Assembly (NCBI RefSeq): GCF_963378075.1
Contig: NZ_OY726394.1
Location: 1,054,001 to 1,118,000 of the forward strand
Reading direction: 5' to 3'
Origin: Mycolicibacter sp. MU0083
GTDB taxonomy: Bacteria > Actinomycetota > Actinomycetes > Mycobacteriales > Mycobacteriaceae
Length of the DNA stretch: 64,000 nt
The position numbers were made by a program, and so were the translations under genes. Below are positions 43,630 to 52,391 of the stretch, piece by piece. The first letter of the stretch is position 1. Every line of letters starts with the position of its first letter. Below the pieces are notes generated by a model. That model was not told the DNA's origin. It saw nothing but the letters and a program-made list of their open reading frames with translations, and did no database searches.

Positions 43630-44268
43630 ATGACCGCACCGCAGACCGTCGACAATCCGCTGTTCGCCCGGATCTGGACCTACATGTCCAGTCACGAAAC
43701 CGACTGGCTGCGGGACCGTCGCCGGGAGAACCTGGCGGGCCTGGCCGGGCGGGTCCTGGAGGTCGGCGCCGGCACCGGAAGCAACTTCGCGTTCTACCCG
43801 CAGACCGTGACCGAGGTGGTGGCCGCCGAACCCGAGGTGCGCCTGCGCGATGCCGCGCTGGCCGCGGCGGCCGCGGCGCCGGTACCGGTCACCGTGCTGG
43901 CCAGCACCGTCGAAACGCTGGCCGCCGGGGAACCCTTCGACGCCGTCGTCTGCTCCCTGGTGCTGTGTTCGGTGGACCGGCCCGAGGATGTGCTGAGTCA
44001 ACTGTTCGCACTGCTCAAGCCCGGCGGTGAACTGCGCTACTTCGAACACGTCGCCAGCACCGGGATGCGCGGTGGCCTGCAACGGCTGGCCGACGCCACC
44101 TTCTGGCCCCGCCTGTTCGGCAACTGCCACACCCACCGAGACACCGAGCGGATGATCACCGCCGCGGGCTTCACGGTCACCACGTCACGGCGGGGGCAGC
44201 AATTCCCGGCGTGGGCGCCGGTCCCCGTCTCGGAGTTCGCGCTGGGCTCGGCCAACCGGCCGGCCTGA
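43630..44268 (+). CDS. class I SAM-dependent methyltransferase
   Basis: A 212-residue Rossmann methyltransferase. Motif I is VLEVGAGTGSNFAFYP; the acidic ribose-binding residue is in VVAAEPEV, motif IV is FDAVVCSLVLCSVDRPEDVL, and motif VI LKPGGELRYFEHVAS. The METTL7/UbiE-like pattern (E-H-V) suggests a small-molecule or lipid acceptor. TAGGGT is 7 bases before the ATG at 43630 (leaderless). Convergent with the sirtuin gene, six bases apart. Confidence 0.88.
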   Translation: MTAPQTVDNPLFARIWTYMSSHETDWLRDRRRENLAGLAGRVLEVGAGTGSNFAFYPQTVTEVVAAEPEVRLRDAALAAAAAAPVPVTVLASTVETLAAGEPFDAVVCSLVLCSVDRPEDVLSQLFALLKPGGELRYFEHVASTGMRGGLQRLADATFWPRLFGNCHTHRDTERMITAAGFTVTTSRRGQQFPAWAPVPVSEFALGSANRPA

Positions 44269-44274
44269 CGCACC

Positions 44275-44988
44275 TCAATTCAGCAGGAACCGCAACCGCT
44301 GGACCATGCCGGGTAGGGCGGCCGACGCGGTGGTGCGCAGGTACCGGGTCGCCCGGTCCGACAGCGGCGTCGGCTCGGGGTTGACCTCGATGACGGTCTT
44401 GCCCAGTTCCAGCGCCCGCTCCGGCAGGCCGGCCGCCGGATAGACCACGCCCGACGTGCCCACCACGATCACCACGTCGGCGGTTTCGATGGCCTCGACC
44501 GCGGCGTTCCAGGGGCCCGCGGGCAGGTCTTCGCCGAACCAGACGATGTCCGGCCGCACCAGACCTCCGCAGTCGCAGACCGGCGGTGCCACTTCCAGTT
44601 CCGGCTCTTTCATCACCGGCAACTGCTCGGTGTAGGGGACTCGGCAGTCTTGGCAGAAGAACTTGAACATGCTGCCGTGCACATGGTGCACCGTGGAACT
44701 TCCGGCGCGTTCGTGCAGGTCATCGACGTTCTGGGTGATGATGTGGACGTCGGCGTGCTGTTCCCAGTCCGCGACCGCGTAATGGCCCAGATTCGGTTTG
44801 ACGCTGCTGCCCATCTGGTGACGCCACAGGTACCACGCCCAGACCAGTGCCGGATTCCGGTTCCAGCCGTCGATACTGGACACCTCGTAGGGGTCGTAGT
44901 TCGCCCACAGGCCGGTCTCCGCGTCGCGGAAGGTCGGCACCCCGCTCTCGGCTGAGATGCCCGCACCGGAGAACACCGCGATCTTCAC
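44275..44988 (-). CDS. sirtuin NAD-dependent protein deacylase (Rv1151c)
   Basis: A 237-residue Sir2, the same length as Rv1151c. Motifs: [18 protein letters not shown] (NAD), [13 protein letters not shown], catalytic His in VHHVHGSM, zinc Cys in FFCQDC and [14 protein letters not shown] contains the YxxR pair that binds acidic acyl groups in class III sirtuins, so desuccinylation as well as deacetylation is expected. Start GTG 44988 with TATGTT 6 bases upstream. Divergent from gntR; probable targets are acetyl-CoA synthetase-type enzymes (family knowledge). Confidence 0.93.
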   Translation of the reverse strand: MKIAVFSGAGISAESGVPTFRDAETGLWANYDPYEVSSIDGWNRNPALVWAWYLWRHQMGSSVKPNLGHYAVADWEQHADVHIITQNVDDLHERAGSSTVHHVHGSMFKFFCQDCRVPYTEQLPVMKEPELEVAPPVCDCGGLVRPDIVWFGEDLPAGPWNAAVEAIETADVVIVVGTSGVVYPAAGLPERALELGKTVIEVNPEPTPLSDRATRYLRTTASAALPGMVQRLRFLLN

Positions 44989-44994
44989 GCGACC

Positions 44995-45010
44995 AACATA
45001 GCGGGATACT
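44995..45010. promoter_or_regulatory. back-to-back -10 elements of sir2 and gntR
   Basis: TATGTT on the minus strand (45000-44995) is 6 bases from the sir2 GTG, and GATACT on the plus strand (45005-45010) is 6 bases from the gntR GTG. Only 28 bases separate the two start codons, so both mRNAs should be leaderless and the promoters face each other's upstream region. Confidence 0.5.
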
Positions 45011-45016
45011 GGCCGA

Positions 45017-45409
45017 GTGGACTTTTCCGACCTGCTGAAGACCGATTCGCACGCCGCCGCGCCGTTGTTCGAGCAGATCCGGGTCGCGTTGATCGAAGCG
45101 GTCCGATCCGGATCGGTACCGGCGGGCACCCGGCTCCCGACCGTGCGTGACCTGGCCGGTCAGTTGGGCCTGGCCGTCAACACCGTCGCCCGGGCCTACC
45201 GCGAACTGGAAGCCGGCGGAGTGGTCGAAACCCGCGGCCGTTTCGGCACCTTCATCGCCGGCAGCGACCCCGCCGACGCAACGATGGCGCAGGCCGCGCG
45301 GGCCTTCGCCGCCGCGGCGCACGCCGTCGGCATGGGGAAGGCCGACGCATTGCGGTACCTCGATGCCGCCTTCGCCAACGTCGCCGGCGCCGGGCCGAAT
45401 ACCGGTTAG
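45017..45409 (+). CDS. GntR/YtrA-type transcriptional regulator (Rv1152)
   Basis: A 130-residue regulator with a winged HTH only: [60 protein letters not shown]. Following it is a ~45-residue helical tail. Short GntR proteins of this YtrA type usually repress neighbouring operons. Rv1152 has been connected with vancomycin susceptibility in the literature (from memory). GTG start; its stop overlaps the convergent methyltransferase gene by 4 bases. Confidence 0.9.
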   Translation: MDFSDLLKTDSHAAAPLFEQIRVALIEAVRSGSVPAGTRLPTVRDLAGQLGLAVNTVARAYRELEAGGVVETRGRFGTFIAGSDPADATMAQAARAFAAAAHAVGMGKADALRYLDAAFANVAGAGPNTG

Positions 45410-46227
45410 CCGAATTCCAACAGCGTCAGCGAGGGCCGGAGCGGATCCAAGAACCGCAGCCGGTAGGCCGCCGAGAGCAAGGTGTTGAACAGCAATCCGC
45501 GGCCGGCCGGCATCGGCAGATCGCGCACCGCCCGGATCCCGGGCATGGTGTTGACCAGATCGGCGGCCTCGCTCACCGACAGGTTGAACGGCATCGGCGG
45601 CGCCTTGTAACGCAGCGACGTCCGTACCCCGCGACGGATCACCGCGGCCATCCAGGGCGGCGGCACGTCGAAGAGCATCCGGCCGCCGGGGAAGCGGCGT
45701 GCGCACTCTTGGATCAGGCCCAGCGACTGCTCGGGCTGCAGGTACATCAGCAGGCCCTCGGCGCTGATGAACACCCCGTTGTCCGGGTCGACCCGATCCA
45801 TCCAGCTGTAATCCAGGGCGGACTGGGCGCAGACCGAAATCTTGGGCGCCGCAGGGAGAAGCCGACTACGGATCTCGACGATCGGCGGCAGGTCGACGGT
45901 TAGCCAACGGAACCCGGTGTCGGGCACACCGGCGCTCACCCGCCAGTAACTGGTCTGCAAACCTTCGGCCAGTGCCACCACGGTACCGGTCGGGTGCTGC
46001 CGAAGAAACCGGCGGGTCTGATCGTCGAAGGCCAGCGCGCGCAGTGCGATGTCCTGGCGGGTCGGCCCGAACTTGGAGAAGTCGTAGTCGATCGAATCGG
46101 CGAGGGTGATCGCCAGCGGATCCTCGAGGATCCCGTCGGAACGACGGGCTTCGACCGCTCGAGCGTTCAGGGTCAGCAGTGCCGTCTCGGAAACCCCGGT
46201 CAAGGTGACTTTCTCCGCCTGGCTCAC
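45406..46227 (-). CDS. leucine-carboxymethyltransferase-fold SAM methyltransferase (Rv1153c-like Omt)
   Basis: A 273-residue LCM/TIGR00027-like methyltransferase: LNARAVEARRSDGILEDPLA at the N-terminus, SAM-binding VVALAEGLQTSYWR, acidic residue in TVDLPPIVEIRSRLLP, and ISAEGLLMYLQPEQ. The usual EGLDTR motif appears as EGLQTS. Position matches Rv1153c (omt). Acceptor unknown. GTG 46227 with TAAGGT 7 bases upstream, leaderless. Confidence 0.85.
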   Translation of the reverse strand: MSQAEKVTLTGVSETALLTLNARAVEARRSDGILEDPLAITLADSIDYDFSKFGPTRQDIALRALAFDDQTRRFLRQHPTGTVVALAEGLQTSYWRVSAGVPDTGFRWLTVDLPPIVEIRSRLLPAAPKISVCAQSALDYSWMDRVDPDNGVFISAEGLLMYLQPEQSLGLIQECARRFPGGRMLFDVPPPWMAAVIRRGVRTSLRYKAPPMPFNLSVSEAADLVNTMPGIRAVRDLPMPAGRGLLFNTLLSAAYRLRFLDPLRPSLTLLEFG

Positions 46228-46237
46228 CCGTGCGACC

Positions 46238-46768
46238 TTACCGGTGGGCGGCCGCGTCCAGCACCTTGTGCAGCGTGCGCAGATTGCGGGTGGTGGTCGT
46301 CGACTTGTACCGGCTTTTGCCCATCGTCTTGCCCACGGTGCTGGTCACGGTATCGCCTTTGGGGACCTGCCAGTAGAGCACCCCGGCACCGGCAACGGCT
46401 TTCTCGCCGGGGGTCCGGGTCAGCTCGGCCAGTTCGGCCAGCACCGCGTCGTCGGCGACGAACGTGACATAGCAGTGCAGGCCCGGCGCGTCGGTCGCAA
46501 AGGGATAGGCCGCCACGATCTCGCGCAGCGTGGCGACGTCATACACCAGCACCCAGGCCGGGTACCCGAAGTTCTCCCGCAGGGCCGCCTCGGCGGTGGC
46601 CCGGACGGTGGCGGCATCGGCGGTCGACTCCACCAGTACGTTCCCGCTGGCGAGTAGCGTGCGGACCGCGCCGAACCCGGCGACCGACAGTGCACCGGCG
46701 ACGTCGGCCATCTTGAGGTTGACTCCGCCGACGTTGACGCCGCGGAGAAACAGCGCGTAGCGGGTCAC
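46238..46768 (-). CDS. DUF1697 family protein
   Basis: A 176-residue protein with the DUF1697 signature: YALFLRGVNVGGVNLKMADV, FGAVRTLLASGNVLVES, and VTSTVGKTMGKSRYKSTTTT followed by RNLRTLHKV. Widespread soluble family of unknown function. GTG start at 46768 is the first codon that gives the family N-terminus. The C-terminal motif (T..T.RN..T..KL) is complete. Confidence 0.9.
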   Translation of the reverse strand: MTRYALFLRGVNVGGVNLKMADVAGALSVAGFGAVRTLLASGNVLVESTADAATVRATAEAALRENFGYPAWVLVYDVATLREIVAAYPFATDAPGLHCYVTFVADDAVLAELAELTRTPGEKAVAGAGVLYWQVPKGDTVTSTVGKTMGKSRYKSTTTTRNLRTLHKVLDAAAHR

Positions 46769-46822
46769 GGCGGCGATCTCCAATCCAGCGAGAACGATGG
46801 TAACGGCCGGCCGCGTCGGTAG

Positions 46823-47275
<453 letters not shown>

Positions 47276-47316
47276 ACGTGCGCTGAAACCCGTGCACCCC
47301 GGCTAGAGTTCAGGGC

Positions 47317-47490
47317 ATGCCCGAATCAGAGTCCGCCGCAGACGAGAACAAGCGCAAGTTCCGAGAGGCCTTGGAACGCAAGAAGGCCAACGCATCGGGC
47401 GGTTCCGCGCACAAGGACGGCGGCGCCAAACAGTCGCGGTCGCACGGCCCGCTGGAGAGCCGCCGGGAGTTCCGCCGTAAGAGCGGGTAG
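47317..47490 (+). CDS. DUF5302 small protein
   Basis: A 57-residue, Lys/Arg/Glu-rich protein with DENKRKFREALERKKANAS, AHKDGG and the C-terminal SRREFRRKSG, the conserved core of the actinobacterial DUF5302 family. It is predicted to be unstructured or helical and cytoplasmic; function unknown. TAGAGT lies 7 bases before the ATG. Confidence 0.85.
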   Translation: MPESESAADENKRKFREALERKKANASGGSAHKDGGAKQSRSHGPLESRREFRRKSG

Positions 47491-47500
47491 CTCGGGGTAG

Positions 47501-47797
47501 CTACTGCACCGGGCAGGCGTAGGTGCGGGCCACATCCATCAGTCGCTGGCCGGCGCCCGGGCCGATGACTCCCTGTGCGGTGAGTTCCCACCCGATCAGA
47601 CCCGCGGCCCCGCCTTCGCAGGCCTGGTGGGCGACCCGCCAGGCGGTGTCCGGATTCAGGTTGAACCCGTTGCGTTCCAGGCCCTGCATATAGGTGTCGA
47701 ACTCCGGGGTGCCCTGGTCGGGGATCGCTCCGGCTGTGGCGGCCAGGGCCGTCGCGGCGGCCATCGCGGCGATCAGAGCTGTCACTGCGCGTTTCAT
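47501..47797 (-). CDS. secreted DUF732 protein
   Basis: A 98-residue protein with a Sec signal peptide (KRAVTALIAAMAAATALAAT, cleavage near AGA-IPDQ) followed by the DUF732 domain: FDTYMQGLERNGFNLNPDTA, RVAHQACEGGAAG, DVARTYACPVQ with two Cys able to form a disulfide. DUF732 proteins are common exported mycobacterial proteins of unknown function. An in-frame ATG at 47830 would lengthen the signal region. Confidence 0.88.
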   Translation of the reverse strand: MKRAVTALIAAMAAATALAATAGAIPDQGTPEFDTYMQGLERNGFNLNPDTAWRVAHQACEGGAAGLIGWELTAQGVIGPGAGQRLMDVARTYACPVQ

Positions 47798-47862
47798 GGC
47801 TGACACGTTTCCACATTCCACCGACATAGACCACGGGACGGATTCGGTCGCCCGGGGCACAC

Positions 47863-48126
47863 TCACCAGCGGTGCCGTTCCCGGTCGATGTCGGCTTGTC
47901 GACGCCGCCAGGTGTCCTCGGTGGACCTCGAGCCCCCGGCGGTGTCACAGGTCGAACGCTCACCGCGCAGGATGTGCAGACGGGAGTCGGCGTCGACGTT
48001 GCCGTTGGCGTGCTGAACGACGTGCTGCCGACCGCGGTGCATGCACGGTACGGCGTCGGCCTGCGGGGGCGGCGCAACCAGCAGGCCCGCGGCGGCGACC
48101 AACAGGACGGCGACAGCTCTGATCAT
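47863..48126 (-). CDS. small secreted protein
   Basis: An 87-residue protein: signal peptide IRAVAVLLVAAAGLLVAPP with cleavage near ADA-VPC, then CMHRGRQHVVQHANGNVDAD and a C-terminal EDTWRRRQADIDRERHRW. Two Cys (VPCMH and STCDTA) may pair. GAAGGAG upstream of the ATG supports the start. It resembles uncharacterised exported mycobacterial proteins; no function can be given. Confidence 0.7.
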   Translation of the reverse strand: MIRAVAVLLVAAAGLLVAPPPQADAVPCMHRGRQHVVQHANGNVDADSRLHILRGERSTCDTAGGSRSTEDTWRRRQADIDRERHRW

Positions 48127-48297
48127 CTAGCGGTGCTCCTTCGCTCTCGGATGGCAATGCCCGCGATTGTGGCCCGGGGCACCGACAAGGGCGTCGACGT
48201 CGACTAGGTGCGGCCGCGGATTCGGGGCGTGGTTACGCTCTCCCTGGTTGTGTGACGCGGACGTTCAGCCGTCCGCTCTTCAGCGAGAGGTGACGCA

Positions 48298-48894
48298 GTG
48301 ACTCCGAATCTCTGCCTCGCGCAAGAGCCTGAGGCGGATGCCCTGCTGGCAACCGACCCGTTCGCCCTGTTGACCGGCATGCTGCTCGATCAGCAGATCT
48401 CGATGGAGCTCGCGTTCGCCGGCCCGAAGAAGATCGCCGATCGGATGGGCGCGCTGGACCCGCACGAGATCGCCGAATGCGACCCGGAACGGTTTGCGGC
48501 CCTGGTCGCCGAAAAGCCTGCGGTCCACCGTTTTCCCGGTTCGATGGCGGGCCGGATACAGGCGCTGGCCCGTGCCGTCTGCGACCAGTACGGCGGCGAC
48601 ACGGCCGCACTGTGGACGGTCGGTGATCCCGACGGGGCCGAGGTCTACAAGCGGCTCAAGGCATTGCCCGGTTTCGGCGAGCAGAAGGCCCGGATCTTCG
48701 TGGCGCTGCTCGGCAAGCAGTACGGCGTGACCCCGTCGGGGTGGCGCGAGGCCGCCGGAGCATACGGTGAGCCGGGGAGTCGCCTGTCGATCGCCGACGT
48801 CGTCGATGCGGCGTCACTGCAGCAGGTGCGCTCCACCAAGAAGGCCCAGAAATTGGCTGCGAAGCAGGCCCGGGAAAACAAGGGAAAGGCGTGA
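48298..48894 (+). CDS. HhH-GPD family DNA glycosylase-like protein (Rv1156)
   Basis: A 198-residue protein (Rv1156 is 195): LLTGMLLDQQISMELAFAGP, RIQALARAVCDQYGGDTAAL, and the helix-hairpin-helix KALPGFGEQKARIFVALLG. The lysine and aspartate normally used for catalysis by HhH-GPD enzymes are not clear, so a damaged-base excision role is tentative. GTG start with GAGAGGTGA upstream. The DUF1059 gene follows one base after its stop, so they are an operon. Confidence 0.85.
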   Translation: MTPNLCLAQEPEADALLATDPFALLTGMLLDQQISMELAFAGPKKIADRMGALDPHEIAECDPERFAALVAEKPAVHRFPGSMAGRIQALARAVCDQYGGDTAALWTVGDPDGAEVYKRLKALPGFGEQKARIFVALLGKQYGVTPSGWREAAGAYGEPGSRLSIADVVDAASLQQVRSTKKAQKLAAKQARENKGKA

Positions 48895-48895
48895 C

Positions 48896-49042
48896 ATGAA
48901 AACTCATCTGAACTGCCCGTGTGGTGAGGCCATCGTCGGCAAAGACGAGGACGACCTGGTGGACCTGGCCAAAAAACACCTGGCGGACGCCCATCCCGGC
49001 ATGGACTACGGCCGCGACGAGATCCTGTTCATGGCGTACTGA
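48896..49042 (+). CDS. DUF1059 small protein
   Basis: A 48-residue protein: MKTHLNCPCGEAIVGKDEDD, LVDLAKKHLADAHPGMDYGR, DEILFMAY. The CPCG cysteines and the later H..DAHP form a possible metal site typical of DUF1059. Function unknown. Co-transcribed with the glycosylase-like gene; its stop is the first base of a strong terminator. Confidence 0.85.
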   Translation: MKTHLNCPCGEAIVGKDEDDLVDLAKKHLADAHPGMDYGRDEILFMAY

Positions 49043-49085
49043 CGCCAGACGCCCCGCGGGTGCGAAATCCCGCGGGGCGTGGCGT
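49042..49085. terminator. strong GC hairpin between convergent genes
   Basis: Arms around ACGCCCCGCGGG and CCCGCGGGGCGT with an extended ACGCC/GGCGT base (one bulged G) and an 8-base loop TGCGAAAT. It sits between the plus-strand DUF1059 gene and the minus-strand gene ending at 49119, so it can terminate both. No clear T tract follows. Confidence 0.75.
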
Positions 49086-49118
49086 CGGTAACCGGTCTGC
49101 GGCGCCGTCGGCGTCGTG

Positions 49119-50168
49119 TCAGGGCACCACCGTCGAACCGATGGTGGGCAAGAAGTTGCACTGGTGGTCCTTGGTGGTGACCTGACCGAAGATCGTCGAC
49201 ATGATGCTGCCCGACCCGGTGTCGACGATCGCGGTCAGTGTCGTCGGGCCCTCCGGGTTGATGTCGGTGCGCGGCTGCAACGTGGCGCTGCCGGACTTGC
49301 CGGTGGTCAGATTCACCCAGGTGACGTTCAGCGGCAGCTTCTGGGTCTCGGCCGGCCCCGGGGTGCCCACCGCGGTGAACACATAGGCGGTCTGGCCGGG
49401 CTTCGGCCCGGGGGTGGGGATCGGTGCCGGGCCGGCCACCGACAGCGCGGTGGCGATCACGTTGCCGCCGTCGGCCAGGCAGTTCTGTCCGATGGACGGG
49501 TACATGAAGTCCTGCGTGGGCGGCGCGTCCGGGCCGAAGCCCGCGTCGGCGCCGGGCGCGCCGCCGCCGGGTCCGGCGGTGTCGGCCGCGGCCAGCGCGG
49601 CGGCGTCGGGTGCCGCCGCGATTGCCTCGGGGGCTGCCGGGATCGCCTCGGGCAGTGCGTCGGGAAGGGCCTCGGCGGGTGCCGGGATCGCCTCGGGAGC
49701 ACTCGGCGCGGTCTGTGCGATCGGACCCACCGACTTGGCCGGGTTGACGCCGCTGGGCAGGTGAGCCACCAGACCGGGCTCCGAGCCCGCGGTCGGGACG
49801 TGCTGGCCGGGAAAGACGTCCGGGGGAGCCTGGACGAACTGCGCCACCGAATCGGCCACCTGCCGCGCGTCGGCGGGAGCGGCGGTGTTTCCGGTGAAGG
49901 CCGCCGCCGCGGCCATCAGCAACGACGTCGCGCCGGCCGGGTCGGCGGCCGCCTGCTGGATGACCGGGCTCAGCTGTTCGAGTGCCGGCAGGCCGGGCAA
50001 CCCGGCGGTGGGCAACGGCAGCACCGGCAGGGCCGGGTCGGCGCAGGCCACCCCGGTGACGCCGCCGAAGGCCAAGGCGGCCGACGAGACGACTGCGAGA
50101 CCCGCCTTGCTGGTGGCGCGCCGCAGCGAGAACTGCGGTGTGCTGAACGGCGTCCGGAGGCGCGACAT
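49119..50168 (-). CDS. exported Ala/Pro-rich protein (Rv1157c-like)
   Basis: A 349-residue protein. Signal peptide: RRATSKAGLAVVSSAALAFG with cleavage near ACA-DPAL. The mature part starts with a PALPVLPLPTAGLPGLPALE stretch, has a long Ala/Pro/Glu-rich linker (~130-220) and a globular C-terminal domain with two Cys (SIGQNCLADGGNVIATALSV, KDHQCNFLP). Similar to Rv1157c; function unknown. Divergent from pimE across a 14-bp palindrome. Confidence 0.85.
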   Translation of the reverse strand: MSRLRTPFSTPQFSLRRATSKAGLAVVSSAALAFGGVTGVACADPALPVLPLPTAGLPGLPALEQLSPVIQQAAADPAGATSLLMAAAAAFTGNTAAPADARQVADSVAQFVQAPPDVFPGQHVPTAGSEPGLVAHLPSGVNPAKSVGPIAQTAPSAPEAIPAPAEALPDALPEAIPAAPEAIAAAPDAAALAAADTAGPGGGAPGADAGFGPDAPPTQDFMYPSIGQNCLADGGNVIATALSVAGPAPIPTPGPKPGQTAYVFTAVGTPGPAETQKLPLNVTWVNLTTGKSGSATLQPRTDINPEGPTTLTAIVDTGSGSIMSTIFGQVTTKDHQCNFLPTIGSTVVP

Positions 50169-50236
50169 GATTTCCCCAATCGTCGGCGGTGGCTGCTATG
50201 CAAACCGAAGCTAGTCTGTTGCTGGTGAGGCTCAAG

Positions 50237-50250
50237 TGACACGTGTGTCA
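50237..50250. promoter_or_regulatory. 14-bp palindrome upstream of pimE
   Basis: TGACAC-GT-GTGTCA, perfect 6-bp arms, between the divergent starts of the exported protein (50168) and pimE (50254). A possible pimE -10, TAGTCT, is at 50212-50217, so the palindrome would lie 13-26 bases into the mRNA. Looks like a TetR- or GntR-type operator; regulator unknown. Confidence 0.45.
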
Positions 50251-50253
50251 TTT

Positions 50254-51573
50254 ATGGAACCGTTACGGACCCGCACCGCGACGGTGACCTGTCGGCTGTT
50301 CGCTAAAGTCGTGCCGGTAGACACCACCCGTACGTCCCCGGCCGCCCGTTCGTGGGCTCACCGCCTGACTGCGTGGGCTCCGCTGCTGCTGTTGATCGCC
50401 GTCGCGGCGCGGCTCGCCTGGACCTACCTCACCCCGCGCGGCGCCAACTTCGTCGACCTGCACGTCTATATCAGCGGGGCGGCCGCGTTGACCGCGCCCG
50501 GCGGACTGTACGACTACGTCTACGCCGAACAGACGCCGGACTTCCCGCTGCCGTTCACCTATCCGCCGTTCGCCGCGGTGGTGTTCTACCCGCTGCACTT
50601 CCTGCCGTTCGGGCTGGTCGCCCTCGGATGGCAGCTCGGGACGGTGGTCGCGCTCTATGGCGTGGTGCGGCTGTGTCAGCGACTCATCGGTATGGCGGCC
50701 ACCGAAGGGCGCCGTATCGCGATGCTGTGGACCGCGATCGGGATCTGGACCGAGCCGTTGCGCAGCACCTTCGACTACGGCCAGATCAACGTGATCCTGG
50801 TGCTGGGGGTGCTCTATGCGGTGTACAGCCGACGCTGGTGGATATCGGGACTACTGGTCGGACTGGCCGCCGGAATGAAGCTGACCCCGGCCATCGCCGG
50901 TGTCTATCTGGCCGGCGCCCGACGGTGGGCCGCGGCACTGTTCTCGTTCGTGGTCTTCGTCGGCACCATCGCGGTGTCGGTCTGGGTCACCGGCGATCAG
51001 GCCCGCCGGTACTTCACCGAACTGCTCGGCGACGCGCACCGGGTGGGCCCGATCGGAACGTCGTTCAACCAGTCCTGGCGCGGCGGGATATCGCGCATCC
51101 TCGGCTACGACGCGGGCTACGGCCCGCCCGTGCTGATCGCAATCGTCGTCACCGCGGTGGTGGCGGTATTCGCCTGGCGGGCGCTGAACAGTGTCCACGG
51201 CAAGCCGGATCCGCTGGGGTCGCTGCTGATCGTCGAGTTGTTCGGGCTACTCGCGTCACCGATCTCCTGGACCCACCACTGGGCGTGGGTGGTGCCGCTG
51301 ATGATCTGGCTGCTGCACGGCCCGTGCTCGGATCTTCCCGGCGCGCGGCTACTGGGGTGGGGCTGGCTGGCGGTGACCCTCATCGGCGTGCCGTGGCTGC
51401 TCAGCTTCGCCCAACCGAGCATCTGGCAGGACGGTCGGCCCTGGTATCTGGCCTGGGCGGGACTGGTCTACATCGTCGGGGCGCTGGTCACGCTCGGCTG
51501 GATGGCGACGGTACGGGTCAGGGCGCCACGATCCGGTCGATCTGGCCCGCCATCGCCACATCCTTCTCGGTGA
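50254..51573 (+). CDS. pimE: polyprenyl-phosphate-mannose-dependent alpha-1,2-mannosyltransferase PimE
   Basis: A 439-residue GT-C glycosyltransferase with about ten membrane helices. The first periplasmic loop reads [20 protein letters not shown]; the Asp in FVDLH corresponds to the essential residue of mycobacterial PimE (Rv1159). Further blocks: [38 protein letters not shown]. It adds the fifth mannose in polar PIM synthesis at the plasma membrane. ATG 50254 is chosen because a GTG at 50236 lies in the operator palindrome; GTG 50308-50312 region is also possible. Its last ~56 bases overlap the pterin dehydratase gene. Confidence 0.92.
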   Translation: MEPLRTRTATVTCRLFAKVVPVDTTRTSPAARSWAHRLTAWAPLLLLIAVAARLAWTYLTPRGANFVDLHVYISGAAALTAPGGLYDYVYAEQTPDFPLPFTYPPFAAVVFYPLHFLPFGLVALGWQLGTVVALYGVVRLCQRLIGMAATEGRRIAMLWTAIGIWTEPLRSTFDYGQINVILVLGVLYAVYSRRWWISGLLVGLAAGMKLTPAIAGVYLAGARRWAAALFSFVVFVGTIAVSVWVTGDQARRYFTELLGDAHRVGPIGTSFNQSWRGGISRILGYDAGYGPPVLIAIVVTAVVAVFAWRALNSVHGKPDPLGSLLIVELFGLLASPISWTHHWAWVVPLMIWLLHGPCSDLPGARLLGWGWLAVTLIGVPWLLSFAQPSIWQDGRPWYLAWAGLVYIVGALVTLGWMATVRVRAPRSGRSGPPSPHPSR

Positions 51574-51802
51574 TGCCGCCGGCCGAATGCGTGACCAATA
51601 CGAACGTCACCGTGCGCCAGCGAATGTCGATATCGGGGTGGTGATCGGCCGCCTCGGCGCACTCGGCCACCCGCCGCACCGCGTCGATGCCGGCCGGAAA
51701 CGAGTCGAACGTGACGGAGCGCCGCAGCACGCCGTCGGTGTGCTCCCAGCCGTCGAGGCCGGTCAACGCCGCATGCACCTGATCGTCGGTCAACAAAGCC
51801 AT
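51518..51802 (-). CDS. pterin-4a-carbinolamine dehydratase
   Basis: A 94-residue PCD/DCoH protein: [20 protein letters not shown], then [20 protein letters not shown] (the HHPD catalytic histidines) and [17 protein letters not shown]. It dehydrates 4a-hydroxytetrahydropterin, or acts as a Moco-cluster-associated pterin protein. Same position as Rv1159A between pimE and mutT2. Convergent overlap of 56 bases with pimE; divergent from mutT2 with 33 bases between starts. Confidence 0.92.
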   Translation of the reverse strand: MALLTDDQVHAALTGLDGWEHTDGVLRRSVTFDSFPAGIDAVRRVAECAEAADHHPDIDIRWRTVTFVLVTHSAGGITEKDVAMAGQIDRIVAP

Positions 51803-51835
51803 ACCCGACCGTAGGACGGTATAGCCTCACACGCC

Positions 51836-52240
51836 ATGTCCCCCCAGATCGTCGTCGCCGGAGCCGTCATCACCGAATCGTCGTCCGGGCGGCGGGTGCT
51901 GATCGCGCAGCGGCAACGCCCACCGGAGTTGGCCGGCCGCTGGGAGCTGCCCGGCGGCAAGGTCGTCCCGGGCGAGAGCGAACCCGACGCCCTGGCCCGG
52001 GAACTGGCCGAAGAACTGGGCCTGGACGTCGACGCGATCGAGGTGGGCGAGCGGCTCGGGGACGAGGTGGTGCTCGATTCCGGAATGACGTTGCGCGCCT
52101 ACGTGGTCCGGCTGCAGCACGGTGAGCCGCAAGCGCACGACCATCAGGCGCTGCGCTGGGTGACCGCTGTGCAGTTGGACGGCGTTGACTGGGTACCGGC
52201 CGATCGAGCTTGGCTATCGGACCTCGCTCGGGCACTGTAG
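51836..52240 (+). CDS. mutT2: MutT2 Nudix hydrolase
   Basis: A 134-residue Nudix protein. The Nudix box runs from GGKVVPGESEPDALARELAE to ELGLDV, with all conserved G, E, R, E, E, E residues. Length and position agree with Rv1160 (mutT2), which hydrolyses dCTP/5-methyl-dCTP and oxidised nucleotides. TAGCCT lies 8 bases before the ATG. Confidence 0.93.
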   Translation: MSPQIVVAGAVITESSSGRRVLIAQRQRPPELAGRWELPGGKVVPGESEPDALARELAEELGLDVDAIEVGERLGDEVVLDSGMTLRAYVVRLQHGEPQAHDHQALRWVTAVQLDGVDWVPADRAWLSDLARAL

Positions 52241-52391
52241 AAGGAACAGCTCTGTAAATCTTGCCGACGTATTCGGCTCCACAGTGAGGTATCCCGCTAC
52301 GCTGGTGTTTCGGGTCTGAAATGGTGCGTTGCGGCGGCTCGGGAACGGGTGTGAACCGCTGCGGCGCGGCGACCGGCGAAGGAGACCCCGG

